Origin: Sneathiella limimaris
GTDB taxonomy: Bacteria > Pseudomonadota > Alphaproteobacteria > Sneathiellales > Sneathiellaceae
Direction: 5' to 3'
DNA: 64,000 nt
Assembly: GCF_012932565.1 (NCBI RefSeq)
Contig: NZ_JABBYJ010000002.1
Span: 1-64,000 of the forward strand
The position numbers and the translations under genes were made by a program. Of this stretch, positions 18,138-28,879 are shown in pieces. How positions within the stretch are numbered: the first letter of the stretch is position 1; each line of letters starts with the position of its first letter. A model generated the notes under the pieces. It did no database searches. It saw only the letters and a list, made by a program, of their open reading frames with translations, and was not told where the DNA came from.

Positions 18138-19865
18138 TCACTCTTTTTCGATATCCAATCCTGTATGATCCAGATTATCCAATTTTGGCATCAAGGACAG
18201 CAGTTCTTGTGTGTAAGGAGCCTTTGGATTTTCAAAGAGTTCTTCAGTCTCTGCAACCTCAACCAGTTTACCCGACTTCATCACTCCGACGCGGTCACAC
18301 ATTTGTCGGATAACCGGCAAATCATGACTGATAAAGAGCATGGTAAGACCCAATTCTTCCTGAAGATCTTTTAGAAGATTGAGGATCTGTGCTTGAATGG
18401 ACACGTCCAAAGCTGAGGTCGGTTCATCACAAATCAAGAAACGTGGGCGGGTCGCCAATGCGCGAGCGATCGAAATTCGCTGACGCTGACCGCCAGAAAA
18501 TTCGTGTGGGTATCGCATACCGGCTTTACGGCCAAGGCCAACATGTTCCAGAAGATCCAGAACAATAGATTCCACTTCAGCATTAGTTGAAGCAAGCTTA
18601 TGGAACCGAATAGGCTCTGCAACAATATCCAGCACCCGCATCCGACCGTTCAGCGAAGAAAATGGGTCCTGGAAGATCATCTGCATTTGCCGACGATAAT
18701 AGTCTAGCTCTGTTTGTGACTTGATCTGCGTGAGATCAGTTTCGCCGAAGCGAACAGCACCGCTAGCTGGGCGATATAGTCCACAAATCATCCGAGCTAC
18801 TGTAGACTTACCACTACCACTTTCACCAACAACACCAAAGACTTCGCCCTGTTTGATATCAAATGTGACGTGATCTACGGCAGTGAAAAACTTCCGTTTG
18901 CTCTTAAAGATAGAATCCTTTGTGATGAATTTCATCACCAGGTTCTCTACTGAAACTAACGGTCCTTTGATTTCATCAAAATTCTGGGCCTTACCCAACC
19001 AGTGGGTCGAGATATCGAAGTCCTTTTTCCGGTCTTCCTCTTTCTCAATGTAGTTCACCATTGGAAAGCGGTGCAGCCGTACATCAGGACGCGGAACGGC
19101 ACTGATCAAACTTTTTGTATATGGGTGATCAGGGTTTCCGAGGATTTTTGCAGTGGTCCCCTCTTCCACCAAATCACCGCGATACATCACAGCTACCCGG
19201 TCAGTGATGTCTGCAATCACACCCATGTCGTGGGTAATGATGAGCATCCCAACCTGTTTCTCGCGACACAGCTTCCTCATCAGTTCGAGGATCTGAGCCT
19301 GAATAGACACATCCAAGGCTGTAGTCGGCTCATCGGCAATAATTACCTCAGGTTCGGCACAAAGGGCTAAGGCAATCACAACCCGTTGGCGCATACCACC
19401 TGAAAACTGATGCGGATAATGCTTAATCCGTTCAGCTGGATCTGGAATACCTACCTGATCCAGTAGCTCGATAGCTCTTTCCAGTGATTTCTGAGGTCCA
19501 AGCTTCAAATGCAGATCAATGGTTTCGACAAGTTGTTGCTCGATCGTCTGCAAAGGATCCAAAGACGTTAGAGGATCCTGGAAAATCATACCAATGCGGC
19601 GGCCACGAATTTTCCGAATAGCCTCTTTGTCCAGATTGTTGATCTGTTCACCCTTGAGGTACACATCCCCACCGGACACACGCCCAGGAGGTTCCAGCAA
19701 TCCAATAACCGCGTTCCCAATAGTTGACTTACCTGCACCGGACTCGCCAACAACACCAAGAACTTCACCTGGACGAACAGTCAAGCTTACACCTTTAACG
19801 GCCTTTACTGTTCCCCTGCGGCTTGGAAATTCAATTTGGAGATCTTTAATATTTAATAATTCCAT
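18138..19865 (-). CDS. Peptide ABC transporter, fused DppD-DppF-type ATPase
   Basis: The 575-residue protein carries two complete ABC ATPase domains. Domain 1 has Walker A GESGAGKS (about 38-45), signature FSGGMRQR and Walker B VIIADEPT; domain 2 has GESGSGKS (about 352-359), FSGGQRQR and FLICDEPT. It combines in one chain the two ATPases that power dipeptide/oligopeptide importers. The oligopeptide-type C-terminal extension with PYTKSLI and PYTQELL is present after each domain. It is last in an operon with the two permeases, 12 bases after the upstream permease. Confidence 0.93.
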   Translation of the reverse strand: MELLNIKDLQIEFPSRRGTVKAVKGVSLTVRPGEVLGVVGESGAGKSTIGNAVIGLLEPPGRVSGGDVYLKGEQINNLDKEAIRKIRGRRIGMIFQDPLTSLDPLQTIEQQLVETIDLHLKLGPQKSLERAIELLDQVGIPDPAERIKHYPHQFSGGMRQRVVIALALCAEPEVIIADEPTTALDVSIQAQILELMRKLCREKQVGMLIITHDMGVIADITDRVAVMYRGDLVEEGTTAKILGNPDHPYTKSLISAVPRPDVRLHRFPMVNYIEKEEDRKKDFDISTHWLGKAQNFDEIKGPLVSVENLVMKFITKDSIFKSKRKFFTAVDHVTFDIKQGEVFGVVGESGSGKSTVARMICGLYRPASGAVRFGETDLTQIKSQTELDYYRRQMQMIFQDPFSSLNGRMRVLDIVAEPIRFHKLASTNAEVESIVLDLLEHVGLGRKAGMRYPHEFSGGQRQRISIARALATRPRFLICDEPTSALDVSIQAQILNLLKDLQEELGLTMLFISHDLPVIRQMCDRVGVMKSGKLVEVAETEELFENPKAPYTQELLSLMPKLDNLDHTGLDIEKE

Positions 19866-19877
19866 CTCTGATCTCCC

Positions 19878-20807
19878 TTAACGCAGTTTCGGATTTAGGG
19901 CATCACGCATCCAGTCACCCAACAGATTCACTGCCAAGACTAGAATGAGAAGTGCCGCACCAGGAAAGATCGTGATCCACCATTCACCAGAGAACAAATA
20001 CTCGTTACCAATTCGGATCAACGTCCCAAGCGAGGGAGTGGTTGGTGGAACACCAACACCCAGGAATGACAAAGTTGCCTCTGTAATCACAGCAACCGCC
20101 AAATGAATGGTAGCAATAACCATGACCGGTCCCATCACATTTGGAAGAATATGACGGTGCAAGATCGTGACTGGACGAATACCAATAACACGAGCTGCCT
20201 GAACATATTCCTTACCTTTCTCTACAAGAGTAGAGCCACGGACTGTCCGCGCATACTGCACCCAACCGGAAATTCCGATCGCAAAGATCAAAACGTAAAT
20301 GGAAATTTCTTCATGAAGCTCTTTCGGGAAAATACCGCGCGCGACACCATCAATCAGCAGAGCAATCAAAATGGCAGGAAATGACAATTGGATATCCGCC
20401 ACACGCATGATAAATGCATCGACCCGGCCACCAGCATAACCGCTGATAAGTCCGAGTGTAATACCAACGATCATTGAAAAAATCACAGAGGCAAACCCGA
20501 CCAACAAGGAAATCCGCGCTCCATAAATAATCGTGGAGAGAATATCGCGGCCCTGATCATCTGTCCCCAAGAGAAAACGTGGATCACCTTCTAACATCCA
20601 TACAGGAGGTAGGCTCGAATCCATGATATCAATCTTAGCCAGATCAAACGGATCATGCGGTGCGACGAACGGAGCGAATATCGCAGCCGCCAGCATAATT
20701 ACGGTGATCACAAAAGAGACAATGGCAACTGGGTTCGTCTTGAAACTGTGCCAGATATCGCTATCGAGAAAACGCTCGAGACGTGTTGTTTCTACAGCTT
20801 TATCCAT
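19878..20807 (-). CDS. Peptide ABC transporter permease, DppC-type
   Basis: A 309-residue inner-membrane protein with an N-terminal cytoplasmic segment, about six transmembrane helices and the cytoplasmic EAA loop (EYVQAARVIG...) that docks with the ATPase. The N-terminal OppC-type helix (VAIVSFVITVIML) and the GTDDQGRDILS motif identify it as the DppC/OppC partner. The ATG starts two bases after the stop of the DppB-type gene, so the two permeases are translationally linked. Confidence 0.92.
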   Translation of the reverse strand: MDKAVETTRLERFLDSDIWHSFKTNPVAIVSFVITVIMLAAAIFAPFVAPHDPFDLAKIDIMDSSLPPVWMLEGDPRFLLGTDDQGRDILSTIIYGARISLLVGFASVIFSMIVGITLGLISGYAGGRVDAFIMRVADIQLSFPAILIALLIDGVARGIFPKELHEEISIYVLIFAIGISGWVQYARTVRGSTLVEKGKEYVQAARVIGIRPVTILHRHILPNVMGPVMVIATIHLAVAVITEATLSFLGVGVPPTTPSLGTLIRIGNEYLFSGEWWITIFPGAALLILVLAVNLLGDWMRDALNPKLR

Positions 20808-20809
20808 TG

Positions 20810-21784
20810 TTACGATCCGTCCTTAGTCCGCAAACGAGGATCTACCGCGAAATACAGAATATCCACAATCATATTAATCACTACAAAGAAGAAGGCGATG
20901 AGAACCAGATATGCCGCCATAATCGGAATATCCACGTCAGATATCGCCTGAACAAACATCAAACCCATACCTGGCCACTGGAATACACTTTCCGTAATAA
21001 TCGCAAAGGCGATCAAGGAGCCAAGCTGAAGACCCGTAATTGTAATCACCGGCACAAGTGTATTTTTGAGCGCATGCTTAAAGTGAACAGAGCGATCAGG
21101 AAGTCCCCTTGCTCTTGCAAACTTAACGAAATCAGTTCTCAAAACTTCAAGCATCTCTGCTCTTACCAGACGCATGATCAATGTCATCTGGAACAATGCC
21201 AATGTAATTGATGGCAAGATTAGAGACTGAATACCAGACCAGGTGAGGAAGCCTGTGGTCCAAAAGCCAAGATCAACCACGTCACCCCGGCCGAAGGTTG
21301 GTAACCACCTTAAAATCACACCAAAGAAAAGAATTAAAAGAATACCGATCAGGAATGTAGGAAGAGACACCCCGACCAGGGACATGGTCATGACGACTTT
21401 AGACCAAAACCCATTTCGCCTGAGGGCTGTATAAACCCCAAAGGGAATTCCAATTAACAACGCCAAAATGGCCGAAACAAATGCCAGTTCCAAAGTTGCG
21501 GGCATCCGCTCTAAGATCATGTCTCTAACGGGAATTTTAAATTTGTAGGAATTTCCGAAATCTCCAACAGCAGCATTTGCTGCAAATCGTCCAAATTGGA
21601 CGATAAAAGGATCATTCAACCCCAACTTTTCTCTGAGAACTTCCCGTTCGGCTTGAGTCGTGTCCTGACCAACCATATTGTTGATCGGATCACCAACGAA
21701 CCGGAACATTGAGAAAGCGATTAGCGCGACAGTGAACATCACAATGAATGACTGCAACAATCGCTTGAACAAAAATGTGACCAT
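20810..21784 (-). CDS. Peptide ABC transporter permease, DppB-type
   Basis: A 324-residue permease with the DppB/OppB start (FLFKRLLQSFIVMF), a periplasmic loop containing LGLNDPF, the permease core and an EAA loop (FVKFARARGLPD). It forms a heterodimer with the DppC-type protein. It lies downstream of the binding-protein gene with a terminator-like hairpin between, so its expression is probably lower than that of the binding protein. Confidence 0.92.
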   Translation of the reverse strand: MVTFLFKRLLQSFIVMFTVALIAFSMFRFVGDPINNMVGQDTTQAEREVLREKLGLNDPFIVQFGRFAANAAVGDFGNSYKFKIPVRDMILERMPATLELAFVSAILALLIGIPFGVYTALRRNGFWSKVVMTMSLVGVSLPTFLIGILLILFFGVILRWLPTFGRGDVVDLGFWTTGFLTWSGIQSLILPSITLALFQMTLIMRLVRAEMLEVLRTDFVKFARARGLPDRSVHFKHALKNTLVPVITITGLQLGSLIAFAIITESVFQWPGMGLMFVQAISDVDIPIMAAYLVLIAFFFVVINMIVDILYFAVDPRLRTKDGS

Positions 21785-21810
21785 GGCAATAAATTGTATT
21801 TACATATTAA

Positions 21811-21841
21811 AATAAAAATAGGGCCTGCGTTTGCAGGCCCT
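21811..21841 (-). terminator. Intra-operon terminator/attenuator after the peptide-binding protein gene
   Basis: On the minus strand GCAGGCCC/GGGCCTGC form an eight-bp GC-rich stem with a four-base loop (21821-21840), extended by a TA pair and followed by TTTTTATTTT. It lies 16 bases past the binding-protein stop and 26 bases before the DppB-type start, the usual place for partial termination that keeps binding protein in excess. Confidence 0.85.
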
Positions 21842-21856
21842 AAATCGAACGGCTAA

Positions 21857-23452
21857 TTAGTTGACTACCACATAGCGGAAATCAAGTACGTTATCAGCAC
21901 GCTGGTTTACAGTAACGCCATCTTTAACACCCCAAGACAGAGGCTGCTGATGAAGTGGCAGGTAACCGTATTCTTTCTGAACGATTGAGAATGCTTCTTT
22001 GATCATAGCATTCCGTTTCGCCTGATCAGTCTCTGAACCGATCTTCTCAGCCAGTGCGTCAACTTCTGGGTTACAGTAGTTACCCAGGTTGAACATACCT
22101 TTTTTGGCTTCTTTGTTCTGACATGTGATCAGAGAAGAGAAGACGTTTTCGGCATCCATAGTACCTGGTGTCCAGCCGAGAAGGTAGAAGCTTGTGTCGT
22201 AACCACCTGTTGCCAGAACCTTACCAAAGTATTTGGATTTAGGTTGCGCAAGCAGGTCAACTTTAACACCAACTTTAGCCAGCATAGACACAACTGCCTG
22301 ACAGATTTTTTCGTCATTTACATAACGGTTATTCGGGCAGTCCATAGTCACTTCAAATCCATCTGGATATCCGGCTTCAGCCAGAAGTTCTTTGGATTTA
22401 GCAGGATCGTATGCGTATGGAGTATTCAGCTCAGGAATATGACCATTGATTTGAGGTGCAACCATCAAACCAGAAGGAGTTGATGCGCCGCGCATAACTT
22501 TCTTCTTGATTGCATCCAGGTTCAGAGCATGTGCGAATGCCTGACGAACACGAACGTCCTTGAATGGGTTCTTACCCTTAATGTTGGAATAGAGAAGCTC
22601 ATCACGTCCCTGATCCATTCCAAGGAAGATTGTACGCGCCTCTGGACCAGCAAGTGGCTTAACGCCAGCAGCTTCTTCCAGACGGTTCCAGTCCTGAACA
22701 GGAACTGGGTATACCAGATCCAATTCACCTGAAATCAGAGCAGCAACACGAGTTGCAGCTTCTTTAATAGGCGTAAACTCAACTTCAGTGACGTTAGACT
22801 TCATTGTCCCCCAATAGCCGTCGAACTTTTTGAATGTTGTCTTCACGTCCGCTTTATGTTCAACGACCACGAATGGACCTGTGCCATTTTCATTTAGGTT
22901 CGCGTAGTTACCTGAATTATCGGCAGAAGCACTAGTCGCGTTTTCTGTCTTATTTTCTACAGACCATTCCTTATCCATGATGTAGATATAAGCAAGGTCT
23001 GAGGTCAGGATTGGGTTTGGCGCAGGTGTTTCGATGATGATTGTGTGATCATCGACAACTTCGATGTTTTTGATTTTGGAAGCGCGAGCAATCTGGTCAG
23101 ACCCTTCGCTCAAGGCACGTTTCCAAGAGAATACAACGTCATCAGCAGTAAAAGCATTACCGTTATGGAACTTTACACCTTTACGCAGGTTGAACTTCCA
23201 TTTAGTTGGCTCAATTGTCTCCCAGGACTCTGCAAGTCCAGGAACAGCAGCAAGGTTATCATCATAAAGGACAAGACCTTCATAGATGTTACCGAGTGTT
23301 CCCAAAAGGAAGGTTTCGTTCAAGGAATGCGGATCCAAGGAACTCAAGTTCCCCTGGAAAGCAAATTTGAACGTCTCCGCTTTAGCTACAGGCGCAGACA
23401 ATGCCAGTGTGGCAGCTGCAGCTGCTGCTAAAAATCCATGACGCAATTTCAT
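21857..23452 (-). CDS. Periplasmic peptide-binding protein of an ABC importer (family 5)
   Basis: A 531-residue solute-binding protein of the DppA/OppA/NikA family. Residues 1-25 form a Sec signal peptide ending AKA. The NLSSLDPH, YEGLV and WKFNLRKGVKFHNG segments are the family signature. It captures peptides or a similar ligand in the periplasm and delivers it to the two permeases. The ATG follows AGGGAG. It is the first gene of the operon; the 300 bases upstream include the M20 deacylase end, so the two may be separately transcribed. Confidence 0.92.
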   Translation of the reverse strand: MKLRHGFLAAAAAATLALSAPVAKAETFKFAFQGNLSSLDPHSLNETFLLGTLGNIYEGLVLYDDNLAAVPGLAESWETIEPTKWKFNLRKGVKFHNGNAFTADDVVFSWKRALSEGSDQIARASKIKNIEVVDDHTIIIETPAPNPILTSDLAYIYIMDKEWSVENKTENATSASADNSGNYANLNENGTGPFVVVEHKADVKTTFKKFDGYWGTMKSNVTEVEFTPIKEAATRVAALISGELDLVYPVPVQDWNRLEEAAGVKPLAGPEARTIFLGMDQGRDELLYSNIKGKNPFKDVRVRQAFAHALNLDAIKKKVMRGASTPSGLMVAPQINGHIPELNTPYAYDPAKSKELLAEAGYPDGFEVTMDCPNNRYVNDEKICQAVVSMLAKVGVKVDLLAQPKSKYFGKVLATGGYDTSFYLLGWTPGTMDAENVFSSLITCQNKEAKKGMFNLGNYCNPEVDALAEKIGSETDQAKRNAMIKEAFSIVQKEYGYLPLHQQPLSWGVKDGVTVNQRADNVLDFRYVVVN

Positions 23453-23584
23453 AAAAATCTCCCTGTGTTCATGGTTACATAAGTTTCAGCAATTTAAAAT
23501 GCTGAGGAACGACATCCCGTTACCCTGTTGGTATGTCGAATAAGGAAGTGAGAGTACCCAATAGTTGTGATGCTGTCTACTTCC

Positions 23585-24751
23585 CTAATTTGCTAAATCA
23601 TCAATAAGCTTGCGTATAAATTGCTCGGATTCCTTGACCTGAGACAACTCAATATACTCATTTGGCTGGTGTGCAATTCCAATTGATCCCGGTCCGCAAA
23701 TTACAGTTGAGTAGCCAGCATCTTGAAATTGCCCTGCTTCCGCAGCGTAAGCAACATATGTAGTACTATTCCGACCAGTGAGCTTCTTGCACAGCTCCTC
23801 CGCAGCACCTTTTTCTTCCGGACCAAGCGCTGAAGTTGAAGAAACAAGCTCTGTCGTTATAGAGCATTCAGGATCAATCGCTCTCATAGCTGGCAGAATC
23901 TCTTCCTCGCAGTATTTATTGAAGCGATCGACAAAATCCTGCGGGTTATCGTCAGAAATATACCGAATATCCCATGCAAATTCACATTCACGGGAAATAA
24001 TGTTCATAGCTGTCCCACCATTCATCACGCCAACGTGCAAAGTGGTATAAGCTGGGGCTGGGTGATAAAGGCTATCTGGATCAGCCTTAGCCTTGTTTTC
24101 AGCCATCATTTCGCCAATGAAGTTGACAAGTTTTGCAGCCGTCATGACAGCACTCACGCCATCTTCGACAAGGCTTGAGTGCGCCTCTTTACCAATAACC
24201 TTTGTTTTAAGTCCCCAAATTCCTTTATGAGCGGTCACAATGCCCATCATGGTTGGCTCACCAACTACAACTGCATGTGGCTTCATTCCATCATCGACCA
24301 TTTTTTGGATCATGCGAGGTGAGCCTAGACAGCCAATTTCCTCATCATATGACAGAGCAAAGTGAATTGGGCGCTTAATCTTTTTTTCGAGCATCAACGG
24401 AACTTGAGACAGCGCGATGGCAGAGAAGCTCTTCATATCAGAAGTTCCCCGGCCGTATAGCTTACCGTCTTTTTCAGTCACTTTAAAAGGGTCAGTTACC
24501 CATGGCTGGCCATCGACAGGAACAACATCTGTATGACCAGAGAGGACAATACCGCCTTCTATATCGGGTCCTACTGTCGCAAAAAGGTTCGCTTTGGTGC
24601 CATCATCATTATAAATCTTTTCCGATTTTACGCCGTACTCTTCCAAGTAATCAGCAACAAAATCAATAAGTCCCAAATTCGAATTTCGGGAAACCGTGTC
24701 GAAAGAAACTAATTTTTCGATCATTTCGACAGGTGTATAGCGGGTGGCCAA
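23585..24751 (-). CDS. M20 family deacylase, acetylornithine deacetylase-like
   Basis: A binuclear zinc amidohydrolase of the ArgE/DapE/ACY1 type. Metal and catalytic motifs are LSGHTDVVPVDG (His, Asp), GRGTSDMKSF, YDEEIGCLG (catalytic Glu and metal Glu), GEPT and the dimer-domain EAHSS. I start it at a TTG (24749-24751), which has GGAGG six bases upstream, giving 388 residues; a longer frame to 24790 lacks any ribosome site and adds 13 atypical residues. It lies just upstream of the peptide importer on the same strand and may hydrolyse acylated amino acids or peptides it brings in. The true substrate is not certain. Confidence 0.82.
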   Translation of the reverse strand: MATRYTPVEMIEKLVSFDTVSRNSNLGLIDFVADYLEEYGVKSEKIYNDDGTKANLFATVGPDIEGGIVLSGHTDVVPVDGQPWVTDPFKVTEKDGKLYGRGTSDMKSFSAIALSQVPLMLEKKIKRPIHFALSYDEEIGCLGSPRMIQKMVDDGMKPHAVVVGEPTMMGIVTAHKGIWGLKTKVIGKEAHSSLVEDGVSAVMTAAKLVNFIGEMMAENKAKADPDSLYHPAPAYTTLHVGVMNGGTAMNIISRECEFAWDIRYISDDNPQDFVDRFNKYCEEEILPAMRAIDPECSITTELVSSTSALGPEEKGAAEELCKKLTGRNSTTYVAYAAEAGQFQDAGYSTVICGPGSIGIAHQPNEYIELSQVKESEQFIRKLIDDLAN

Positions 24752-24872
24752 AGCACTCCTCCATTTGTTTGACTTCAACTTAAGCCGCAAACTTTAAACA
24801 AATAAATTTTGGAATTCAAAGCCCATTTTTTAATTTTTTGCAAAACGATGATAAATTATCGGCTTTTTGTAA

Positions 24873-25775
24873 TTATCCCAAAACTAAGACTAGGATTCCC
24901 GCAATAATCAGTAAGATTCCCATTCCTTCATTAAGGGAAGTTTTCTCCTTAAAATAGAAATAGGAGATTAAAAAAGTAAACACGAGTTCTATCTGTCCAA
25001 CAGCCCGTACATAAGCCGCGTTCTGCAAGGCCATCGCTGTAAACCAACCGATTGACCCTAACATACTTGTGACCCCGACCCAAACAGCAACCCTCCATGA
25101 CCGGAGAACAAGCGAGAATTGCCCTTTTTCAAAAACCGTCAGATAAATAGTGACAACAACTGACTGAAAAATAAGAACAAATAGGATTGAAGTAGCTGCT
25201 TGCATCCATACTCCCTCTCCACCAAGGGAAAGTGAAGCTGCTCTGTAACAAACCGCGCAAATTCCAAACAGGCCACCGGACAATAATCCATATAGGGCAG
25301 ACTTGCCTGTCCAACCAACCAGCAGCTCTTTAAGTGAGATGCGGCTACCAGACACCGAGATCAACATGATTCCAACAAGACTGATAGCAATGGCGATTAA
25401 AGCGGGAACCGACAAATGATCCCCCAGAAGGACAATTCCAAAAACTGCAGCCTGAACTGTTTCCGTTTTACTATAGACGGTTCCAACAGCAAAATTTCTA
25501 AGAGAGAAAAGAGCAACCAATAGCGCCGTTGCCAGAATTTGAGACAACCCACCAACGACCACATAAGTTAAAAATTCGGGGTTTGGCGAAAAATATTCGA
25601 ACCCACCACCATGATGCAAAGCCAACACATAAATCAGCGCAAAAGGCATTGCGTAGAAAAAGCGAACATGTGTGGCGCCGCCTGTCGTCAACCGATCCTT
25701 CAGGTATTTTTGAAGTGCAGTTCTGACATTCTGAAAAAAAGCTGCAAAAATTGTTATGGGAATCCAGGCTTCCAT
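24873..25775 (-). CDS. EamA/DMT-superfamily transporter
   Basis: A 300-residue membrane protein with ten predicted helices in two EamA repeats (first half about 5-140, second 155-300). The second repeat ends in the usual FKEKTSLNEGMGILLIIAGI-like helix pair. Proteins of this family export amino acids, metabolites or drugs; the substrate cannot be inferred. It is on the same strand as its neighbours, 82 bases upstream of the deacylase. Confidence 0.85.
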   Translation of the reverse strand: MEAWIPITIFAAFFQNVRTALQKYLKDRLTTGGATHVRFFYAMPFALIYVLALHHGGGFEYFSPNPEFLTYVVVGGLSQILATALLVALFSLRNFAVGTVYSKTETVQAAVFGIVLLGDHLSVPALIAIAISLVGIMLISVSGSRISLKELLVGWTGKSALYGLLSGGLFGICAVCYRAASLSLGGEGVWMQAATSILFVLIFQSVVVTIYLTVFEKGQFSLVLRSWRVAVWVGVTSMLGSIGWFTAMALQNAAYVRAVGQIELVFTFLISYFYFKEKTSLNEGMGILLIIAGILVLVLG

Positions 25776-25873
25776 AGAACAGTCCTGATTTGTTTTTATT
25801 TGGAAGACTGAAAGCCTAAAAGCTTTCTATTCCCTGTCAATTATTTGCTGCGCATAGCTGCCATGTTCCGCAC

Positions 25874-27337
25874 TCAGTAACTACTCTCAACATCCCCAAG
25901 TTCAACATAGACGCTCTTAATTTCACTGAAATGGTCGAGGGTACGAGCACAGTTTTCACGGCCGATTCCAGATTGCTTACTGCCGCCGAAGGGAACACCG
26001 GCCGGTGTCAGGTTATAGTTATTTACCCAGCAGGACCCAGCCTGCAATTTGCGAACGACACGATGTGCGCGAGCCAGATCTTTTGTAAATAACCCTGCAG
26101 CCAAACCAAATTCCGTATTATTCGCCCGCTTAATGACTTCTTTTTCGTCCTGAAATGTCAAAACAGACATTACAGGACCAAAAATTTCCTCCTGACATAT
26201 CCGCATATGATCTTCGCACCCTGCAAAAACGGCTGGAGACATATAGAAGCCACCTTCCATATCAGGCACTTCTACTCTTTCGCCGCCCGTAATAAGCGTT
26301 GCGCCCTGTTGAACACCGAGCTCGACATAAGACAAAACTTTCTCACCATGGTCTTCACTAATCAGAGCACCGACATGTGTCTCTTCAGCCATTGGATCCC
26401 CAATGACCATCTTCTCAGTCCGCTCCACCAGCTTTTCAAGAAACATGTCCCGGATTGACGCATGTACAAATACCCGCGTCCCATTGGAGCAAACCTCTCC
26501 CTGACTATAAAAATTGGCATTCATCGCAGCAGCCACAGCGTTATCTAGATCCGCATCCTCAAAAATGATCAAAGGAGACTTACCCCCCAATTCCATAGTG
26601 GTATGTTTCACAGTAGAAGCTGCGGCTTCGAGCACCCTCTTGCCTGTGGGGACTGACCCTGTGAATGTCAGCTTATCAATGCCTGGGTGTGACGCCAGAA
26701 TTGCCCCAACCTGCCCCATTCCTTGAACAACATTGAACAAGCCATCCGGAAGCCCTGCTTCCCTATAAATCTCGGCAAGAGTATATGCGTTCAAGGGCGT
26801 GAGCTCAGACGGCTTAAAAATCATTGCGTTTCCAGCCGCCAGAGCCGGCGCAGATTTCCAGGTCGCAATCTGTAAAGGATAGTTCCAAGCCCCGATACCA
26901 GCGCAAACACCGAGAGGTTCCCGAATGGAATAAGCCATTGACCCGTTTCCAAGATCATGAAAGTCACCTTTCATATCCATGGCAATCCCGCCAAAAAACT
27001 CTAGGGCGTCAATGGCACTATCAACATCAGCATAAGGTGTCTCTGAAATCGGTTTACCGGTGTCCAGTGTTTCAATTTCCGCTATCTCTTGTCGACGATC
27101 CCGCATAATTCGCGCCGCCGCCAACAAAATACGGCCTCTCTCAATCCCTGGCACTGTTGCCCATTCTTCTTGAGCATTCTGCGCTACTGAAATCGCGAGT
27201 TCAACGTCATCTGGTCCCGCAAGACTGATCTCCCTATCGACAGCCCCGTCCATTGGACGATAGTTAGTAAAGGTTTCCCCACTACTTGAGAAAACAGCTT
27301 TACCGCCAATAAATAAGGGTAATGTAGATATTGCCAT
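25874..27337 (-). CDS. betB: Betaine-aldehyde dehydrogenase-like NAD-dependent aldehyde dehydrogenase
   Basis: A 487-residue aldehyde dehydrogenase. The catalytic Glu is in MELGGKSPL, the nucleophilic Cys in GEVCSNGTRV, the NAD site in FTGSVPTG, and the C-terminal GGSKQSGIGREN is as in BetB. Betaine-aldehyde dehydrogenase makes the osmoprotectant glycine betaine. The start ATG at 27337 follows GGGGG by three bases; a longer frame adds 11 residues without a ribosome site. No betA, betI or choline transporter is adjacent, so the substrate could instead be another amino-aldehyde such as gamma-trimethylaminobutyraldehyde. Confidence 0.85.
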   Translation of the reverse strand: MAISTLPLFIGGKAVFSSSGETFTNYRPMDGAVDREISLAGPDDVELAISVAQNAQEEWATVPGIERGRILLAAARIMRDRRQEIAEIETLDTGKPISETPYADVDSAIDALEFFGGIAMDMKGDFHDLGNGSMAYSIREPLGVCAGIGAWNYPLQIATWKSAPALAAGNAMIFKPSELTPLNAYTLAEIYREAGLPDGLFNVVQGMGQVGAILASHPGIDKLTFTGSVPTGKRVLEAAASTVKHTTMELGGKSPLIIFEDADLDNAVAAAMNANFYSQGEVCSNGTRVFVHASIRDMFLEKLVERTEKMVIGDPMAEETHVGALISEDHGEKVLSYVELGVQQGATLITGGERVEVPDMEGGFYMSPAVFAGCEDHMRICQEEIFGPVMSVLTFQDEKEVIKRANNTEFGLAAGLFTKDLARAHRVVRKLQAGSCWVNNYNLTPAGVPFGGSKQSGIGRENCARTLDHFSEIKSVYVELGDVESSY

Positions 27338-27415
27338 AGATCCCCCACGAACCAATCGAAAGTTAATCAAACACCTGATGCTTAACTAGACCTCTAAAGG
27401 ATCGGACCTGGCAAT

Positions 27416-28873
27416 TCAATCCTGAAGAAAATAACTTGTGATTGGGTCTTTCATCAAATCGGATGTCATGCTCAATCCCTTTTCATCAAAAACATAGCAG
27501 GCCGAGCTTTCCTTGAGCTGTGTTTCCAAAAAGACTTTCCGTCCCCATAGCCGGTAGATATGCTCCAGCGTTTTCTCAGCATACCCGGCATCCAACTCCC
27601 GACCATCGAACTCATGCCTGAGCTTTAAGCCACGCGCTCCGTCACAATCGCCATCAGTAACAAGAATATTTGGAATGCCTCCCAGACCTACTGATTTAAT
27701 TAAAAGGTTCCGAACATCTTTCCAATCCACTTCGTTAGAGGTTTTGGTCACAATCCATTCTGATTGCTGAACTTCCGCTTCGAAGAGGTCCAGTTTTTCC
27801 ATAGTCTCTCTATCCATAAAACGCCGGATGAAGGAAGCATCACGATCTACTTCCCGAATTTCAAAGAGAGCCTCGCGAACATCTAGGGGCTGTTGATCAG
27901 TTGAATGATCACGCGCCTCTCCAATCAATTTTTCCTCAATCCGGTCCCAGAGCGTGAGACCAATATTGTATGGATTGATATCACCAGGAATGGGACGAAC
28001 CACCTGATTGTGGCGGACCAAAAATTCCATATGAATATCGGAAGGCAGATCGAGACTATTCATGATTTCTCGATGCCAATAGCAGGCCCAACCCTCGTTG
28101 ATAATCTTTGTTTCCATTTGTGGCTGAAAATAAAGAGCTTCCTCATGAACAATCGTCAGTAAGTCTTTTTCCCATTCAGATAATCTCGGATTTTGATCGC
28201 GAATGAAAAGAAGTAAATTTTCATCAGGTTCAATTGGAAACTTGTGCACTATTTGCTCGCTCAACACTTCGCCATCAGCCTTCTGTTTCTTATTATCGGC
28301 TTCAACCCGATGAACCGCACGCTCCAACTGCTGTTCATGAGTCCTCCGGCGAATTCCTTGATTTTTTTGACAATGGAATGAAAGTGCATGCGCTGCATCA
28401 AGAATACTCTCCACAGCTTCTTGGCCAATTGAAGGGTCTTCCACATATCCCCGAACCCTGTCAGCATGCGCTTTGAAACGAGCAACGACCCGATCCGCCT
28501 CAGTATGGGAAAACGTGAAGTTGTTTTTGAAAAAATCATTATGCCCATAAACATGCGCCATGGTCAGGATCTGCAGGCATAAGGAATTATCCCTCATCAG
28601 ACCGGCAATACAGGGGTTACTGTTAATCACCATTTCATAGGGAATGCCCTGCACACCGTAATCATAAAAGGTTTTAGTCTTTTCAAATGATTTTCCAAAA
28701 GACCAATGGGGGTAATGAGACGGCATACCGTGATAGGCCATCATCCCCAACATCTGCACATGATCACAGATTTCAAACTCCTGCGGATAACAGTCCAGAC
28801 CAAATTCAGCGACTTTCTCAGAGATTCTGGCTTCCCACTTTTCCAAATCTTTTAACTCATAACTCCGTCCCAT
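27416..28873 (-). CDS. spoVR: SpoVR family protein
   Basis: A 485-residue SpoVR-like protein. Typical features are WSFGKSFEKTKTFYDYG near residue 82, LTMAHVYGHNDFFKNN near 113-128, NEGWACYWH near residue 267, and LTLWDRIEE. Its biochemical role is not known; outside spore formers it is nearly always found with YeaH and PrkA in a stress and stationary-phase operon. The ATG starts six bases after the yeaH stop, with GGGGG spanning the junction as ribosome site. It is the last gene of the trio. Confidence 0.93.
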   Translation of the reverse strand: MGRSYELKDLEKWEARISEKVAEFGLDCYPQEFEICDHVQMLGMMAYHGMPSHYPHWSFGKSFEKTKTFYDYGVQGIPYEMVINSNPCIAGLMRDNSLCLQILTMAHVYGHNDFFKNNFTFSHTEADRVVARFKAHADRVRGYVEDPSIGQEAVESILDAAHALSFHCQKNQGIRRRTHEQQLERAVHRVEADNKKQKADGEVLSEQIVHKFPIEPDENLLLFIRDQNPRLSEWEKDLLTIVHEEALYFQPQMETKIINEGWACYWHREIMNSLDLPSDIHMEFLVRHNQVVRPIPGDINPYNIGLTLWDRIEEKLIGEARDHSTDQQPLDVREALFEIREVDRDASFIRRFMDRETMEKLDLFEAEVQQSEWIVTKTSNEVDWKDVRNLLIKSVGLGGIPNILVTDGDCDGARGLKLRHEFDGRELDAGYAEKTLEHIYRLWGRKVFLETQLKESSACYVFDEKGLSMTSDLMKDPITSYFLQD

Positions 28874-28879
28874 AGCCTG